Assembly: GCA_020850785.1 (NCBI GenBank)
Contig: JADZDZ010000008.1
Coordinates: forward strand, 1-6,987
DNA length: 6,987 nucleotides
Source: Candidatus Sumerlaeota bacterium
Lineage (GTDB): Bacteria; Sumerlaeota; Sumerlaeia; SLMS01
Reading direction: 5' to 3'
Shown one piece after another: positions 5,746-6,987 of this stretch; position 1 is the stretch's first letter, and each line of letters opens with the position of its first letter. Made by a program: the position numbers and the translations under genes. Below the pieces are notes generated by a model. It made no database searches, was not told where the DNA came from, and worked only from the letters and a program-made list of their open reading frames with translations.

Positions 5746-6987
5746 ACAACACTCGCACGATCCCTTTTCGTCCTCAGGGCCAAACATCTTCGAACGCATT
5801 CTTGCATTCTCCATCAAGCACCGATTCCTTGTGATTCTGCTGGTGCTTGGCGTGTCGGTGATAGGTGCGTTCTCGCTTCGCAAGCTGCCGATCGATGCCG
5901 TGCCCGACATCACGAACAAGCAGATTCAGATCAACACGCTGGCGGGCTCGCTCAGCCCGTTTGAGATGGAAACGCAGGTGACGTTCCTCGTGGAAACCGC
6001 ACTGGCGGGGATTCCGAATCTGGAATACACACGCTCCCTCCCGCGCAACGGATTCTCCCAAGTGACCGCCGTGTTCTCGGAATCGACGGATATTTTCTGG
6101 GCGCGCCAACAGGTGGCGGAGCGCATGCAATCCATCGTGGGAGAGCTTCCCGCTGGAGCCGATCCGCAGATGGGGCCGATTTCAACGGGCCTCGGTGAGG
6201 TATATACATTCATTCTCGAACTGGAGTCGGCGGACAAGGAGTTCACGACGCCTGAAGGCGAGACGCTTCGCACGGAACTGCAGAAGGCATCATACCTTCG
6301 CACCCTGATGGAATGGGTGGTTGTCCCGCAACTCGTGCGCGTGAAGGGGATCGCAAGCGTGGACGTAATCGGAGGCTACGAGAAGCAGTTCCACGTTCAA
6401 CCGGACCCGCAAAAGCTGGTCGCTTACGGCCTCTCGTTTCACGACGTGATCGAATCCCTGGAGGCAAACAATGTCTCCACCGGCGCAGGAACGTTGCAAA
6501 ACAAGGGAAACGCGTTCGTCGTGAAGACAGACAGTCGGGTGCGTTCCACCAGTGAAATCGAATCAGTGATGGTGGGCCAGCATCAAGGGACGCCGATCTT
6601 CATCGGCGACGTTGCCGATGTCGTCCTCGGTGAGGAAATGCGGACCGGCGCCGGAAGTGAAAACGGTCACGAAGTCGTCATCGGCACGACGATGATGCTG
6701 CCGGGCGAAAACAGCCGCACGGTGGCCGCAGCAGTCGATGCCAAGATTCAGGAAATTCGTCGCAGTCTTCCCCCCGGCGTGAAGGTGAGCACAGTGCTCA
6801 ATCGCCAGCAACTCGTCGATTCGACGATTGAAACGGTTGTGCGAAACCTTGCGGAAGGCGCGATGCTCGTCATCGTCGTCCTGTTCGTGATGCTCGGAAA
6901 TTTCCGCGCAGCGCTGATCACGGCACTCGCAATTCCGCTGTCGATGCTCCTTGCCAGCATTGGAATGCTGAAGGCGGGAATCAGCGG
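5735..6987 (+). CDS. czcA: CzcA-family heavy-metal RND efflux pump, N-terminal part (cut by window end)
   Basis: The frame runs from ATG 5735 through the last base: 417 full codons of a protein that is usually about 1,020-1,070 residues. It is the proton-driven inner-membrane pump of the efflux complex. Residues 31-48 are the first membrane helix, followed by the family signature LPIDAVPDITNKQIQINT (51-68). Further HME-RND motifs are VETALAGIPNLE (86-97), GFSQVTAVF (106-114), MGPISTGLGEVY (146-157) and NNVSTGAG near 6469-6492. From residue 377 the second helix starts (MLVIVVLFVMLGNFRAALI), and the third begins before the edge. The N-terminus before the usual MFER-like start is longer by about 15 residues and contains HSHDP. 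The first porter subdomains are intact and I saw no frameshift. The substrate (Zn/Co/Cd/Ni versus Cu/Ag) is set largely by TM4 and central Met or acidic residues not in view. A Czc label is preferred because of the His-rich adaptor, not proven. Confidence 0.93.
   Translation, partial: MSTEQHSHDPFSSSGPNIFERILAFSIKHRFLVILLVLGVSVIGAFSLRKLPIDAVPDITNKQIQINTLAGSLSPFEMETQVTFLVETALAGIPNLEYTRSLPRNGFSQVTAVFSESTDIFWARQQVAERMQSIVGELPAGADPQMGPISTGLGEVYTFILELESADKEFTTPEGETLRTELQKASYLRTLMEWVVVPQLVRVKGIASVDVIGGYEKQFHVQPDPQKLVAYGLSFHDVIESLEANNVSTGAGTLQNKGNAFVVKTDSRVRSTSEIESVMVGQHQGTPIFIGDVADVVLGEEMRTGAGSENGHEVVIGTTMMLPGENSRTVAAAVDAKIQEIRRSLPPGVKVSTVLNRQQLVDSTIETVVRNLAEGAMLVIVVLFVMLGNFRAALITALAIPLSMLLASIGMLKAGIS

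Overview
The window comes from a Gram-negative bacterium: it encodes a tripartite inner-membrane, periplasm and outer-membrane efflux pump with a TolC-type outer-membrane component. Base composition is moderately GC-rich, and some starts have clear Shine-Dalgarno sequences (AAGGAGG before the pump gene, GGAG before the outer-membrane gene). The Thr/Pro/Ser linker at the left edge is of a kind common in large exported proteins of uncultivated environmental lineages (Sumerlaeota, Hydrogenedentes and Planctomycetes-like groups). That lineage guess is inference only. All genes I accept are on the + strand.

Layout. (1) Positions 1-303 are the C-terminal end of an exported protein, probably a carbohydrate-active enzyme. 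It has a beta-strand edge ending in a PPYSLLVF motif, a 47-residue Thr/Pro/Ser linker and a nine-residue tail. (2) Positions 304-512 are non-coding, with a perfect TATAAT and nested inverted repeats that could form a structured leader. (3) Positions 513-2390 encode a CLC-family chloride channel or transporter with a C-terminal CBS pair and unusual residues at the anion-binding site. (4) Positions 2489-2839 probably encode a small exported Cys-rich protein with a CHRCPC motif. (5) Positions 2954-4324, 4363-5745 and 5735 to the right edge encode a czcCBA-type heavy-metal RND efflux system: a TolC-family lipoprotein, a His-rich periplasmic adaptor and the N-terminal third of the CzcA-family pump. 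The pump gene runs off the window.

How it fits together. CzcA should take divalent or monovalent metal ions from the periplasm or cytoplasm using the proton gradient. CzcB links it to CzcC, which forms the outer-membrane conduit. The adaptor carries two His/acid-rich segments, the internal one visibly enlarged by a 21-bp tandem duplication, and the pump also starts with an HSH sequence. The small Cys-rich protein sits where CzcI-like accessory proteins are often found and may bind metal in the periplasm. The CLC gene lies 98 bases upstream on the same strand and may be co-transcribed, but no functional link is proven. Metal specificity cannot be read here because the TM4 acidic residues of CzcA lie beyond the right edge.

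Nothing in the window is an obviously new system. The most notable points are the altered anion site of the CLC protein, the His-rich duplicated insert in the adaptor, the unassigned Cys-rich exported protein and the possible structured leader. I saw no tRNA, rRNA, CRISPR array, insertion sequence or convincing terminator.
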